A stretch of DNA of 36,527 nucleotides from Gammaproteobacteria bacterium. GTDB taxonomy: Bacteria > Pseudomonadota > Gammaproteobacteria > GCA-001735895. Where the stretch lies: assembly GCA_024229615.1 (NCBI GenBank), contig JAAESG010000634.1, forward strand, positions 1 through 36,527, written 5' to 3'. A program made the position numbers and the translations under genes. Each line of letters begins with the position of its first letter. The first letter of the stretch is position 1. Shown here piece by piece: positions 36,169-36,527 of this stretch. A model generated the notes under the pieces. That model did no database searches, was not told the origin of the DNA, and saw only the letters and a program-made list of their open reading frames with translations.

Positions 36169-36527
36169 TTACAGGGTTAAAGCCTTCTCGCCGCGCAGTA
36201 TACCCATGGAGCCGGAGCGCACAACTTCGATAATGTTATTTTCATGCATTGCGCCGATATAAGCGTCGAGTTTTTCTCCGGAACCGGTTAGCTCGATACA
36301 AAAGGTAGTGTCGGTGACATCAATTATACGCGCACGGAAAATATCCGACAGGCGCTTAACTTCGCCGCGTTGGGAATCCCCTTCGGCCTTGACCTTAACG
36401 AACATCATTTCACGTTCGATAAAATTACCTTCGGTAAAATCCTGCAGCTTAACCACATCGATGAGTTTATTGAGCTGCTTGGTTATCTGCTCGATAATCC
36501 GGTCTGAACCCGTCGTGATAATGGTCA
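36169..36527 (-). CDS. ilvN: Acetolactate synthase small subunit (partial, N-terminus beyond edge)
   Basis: Regulatory subunit of acetohydroxyacid synthase that binds valine and activates the large subunit. About 118 C-terminal residues are visible. The frame runs past the apparent GTG start at 36456 to the window edge, with TIITTGSDRIIEQITKQLNK as in IlvN/IlvH, then the second domain (REMMFVKVKAEGDSQRGEV) and the ending GSMGILRGEKALTL. The valine-binding ACT domain start is outside. Length and downstream ilvC suggest the IlvH-like type of an ilvI-ilvH-ilvC operon. Confidence 0.95.
   Translation of the reverse strand, partial: TIITTGSDRIIEQITKQLNKLIDVVKLQDFTEGNFIEREMMFVKVKAEGDSQRGEVKRLSDIFRARIIDVTDTTFCIELTGSGEKLDAYIGAMHENNIIEVVRSGSMGILRGEKALTL

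Overview
The window is a gene-dense stretch of a gammaproteobacterial chromosome. I infer this from gene content and from order: the ypjD / ffh-rpsP-rimM-trmD-rplS neighbourhood, xseB-ispA-dxs, dapA-bamC, ilvN-ilvC-pssA-leuA and a rimI-prfC cluster are all gammaproteobacterial arrangements. I cannot name the species. I see no prophage, CRISPR array, insertion sequence with a transposase, tRNA or rRNA.

Left part (1-8340): the 5' two thirds of proS (leftward, cut by the window edge), a small exported DUF4124 protein, a LysR regulator with perM, then dapA-bamC and a metallo-beta-lactamase (MBL) fold hydrolase running rightward. folE2 and a cold-shock protein gene run leftward. Middle left (8512-15141) is one leftward block: ypjD, a CorB-like CBS protein, radA, xseB, ispA and dxs. 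The last codons of dxs lie inside a 105-bp palindromic repeat.

Middle right (15424-26168) runs rightward: a second MBL-fold gene, ffh (whose stop codon lies in a second, unrelated 146-bp palindromic repeat), the rpsP-rimM-trmD-rplS operon closed by a clear terminator, and an exported helical-repeat protein. Then comes a compact cluster of htpG, a PilZ protein, a renalase-like FAD protein, hslR and a gamma-glutamylcyclotransferase-like gene, preceded by a very good sigma-32 promoter and a 190-nt leader rich in hairpins.

Right part (26179-36527) runs leftward: plsB, a DUF3187 protein, prfC, rimI, a family 4 uracil-DNA glycosylase, leuA, pssA, ilvC and ilvN (cut by the edge). Spacing suggests that ilvN through DUF3187 may be one long transcript. 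Between plsB and DUF3187 is a short rightward stub that looks like the beginning of a deleted alpha/beta hydrolase-OsmC gene.

Most worth following up: the uracil-DNA glycosylase in the holD position has an N-terminal peptide resembling the DNA polymerase III psi clamp-loader-binding segment. Two palindromic repeat families sit on the 3' ends of dxs and ffh. leuA has ATC where its conserved ATG should be. The putative heat-shock operon includes a c-di-GMP-type PilZ protein.
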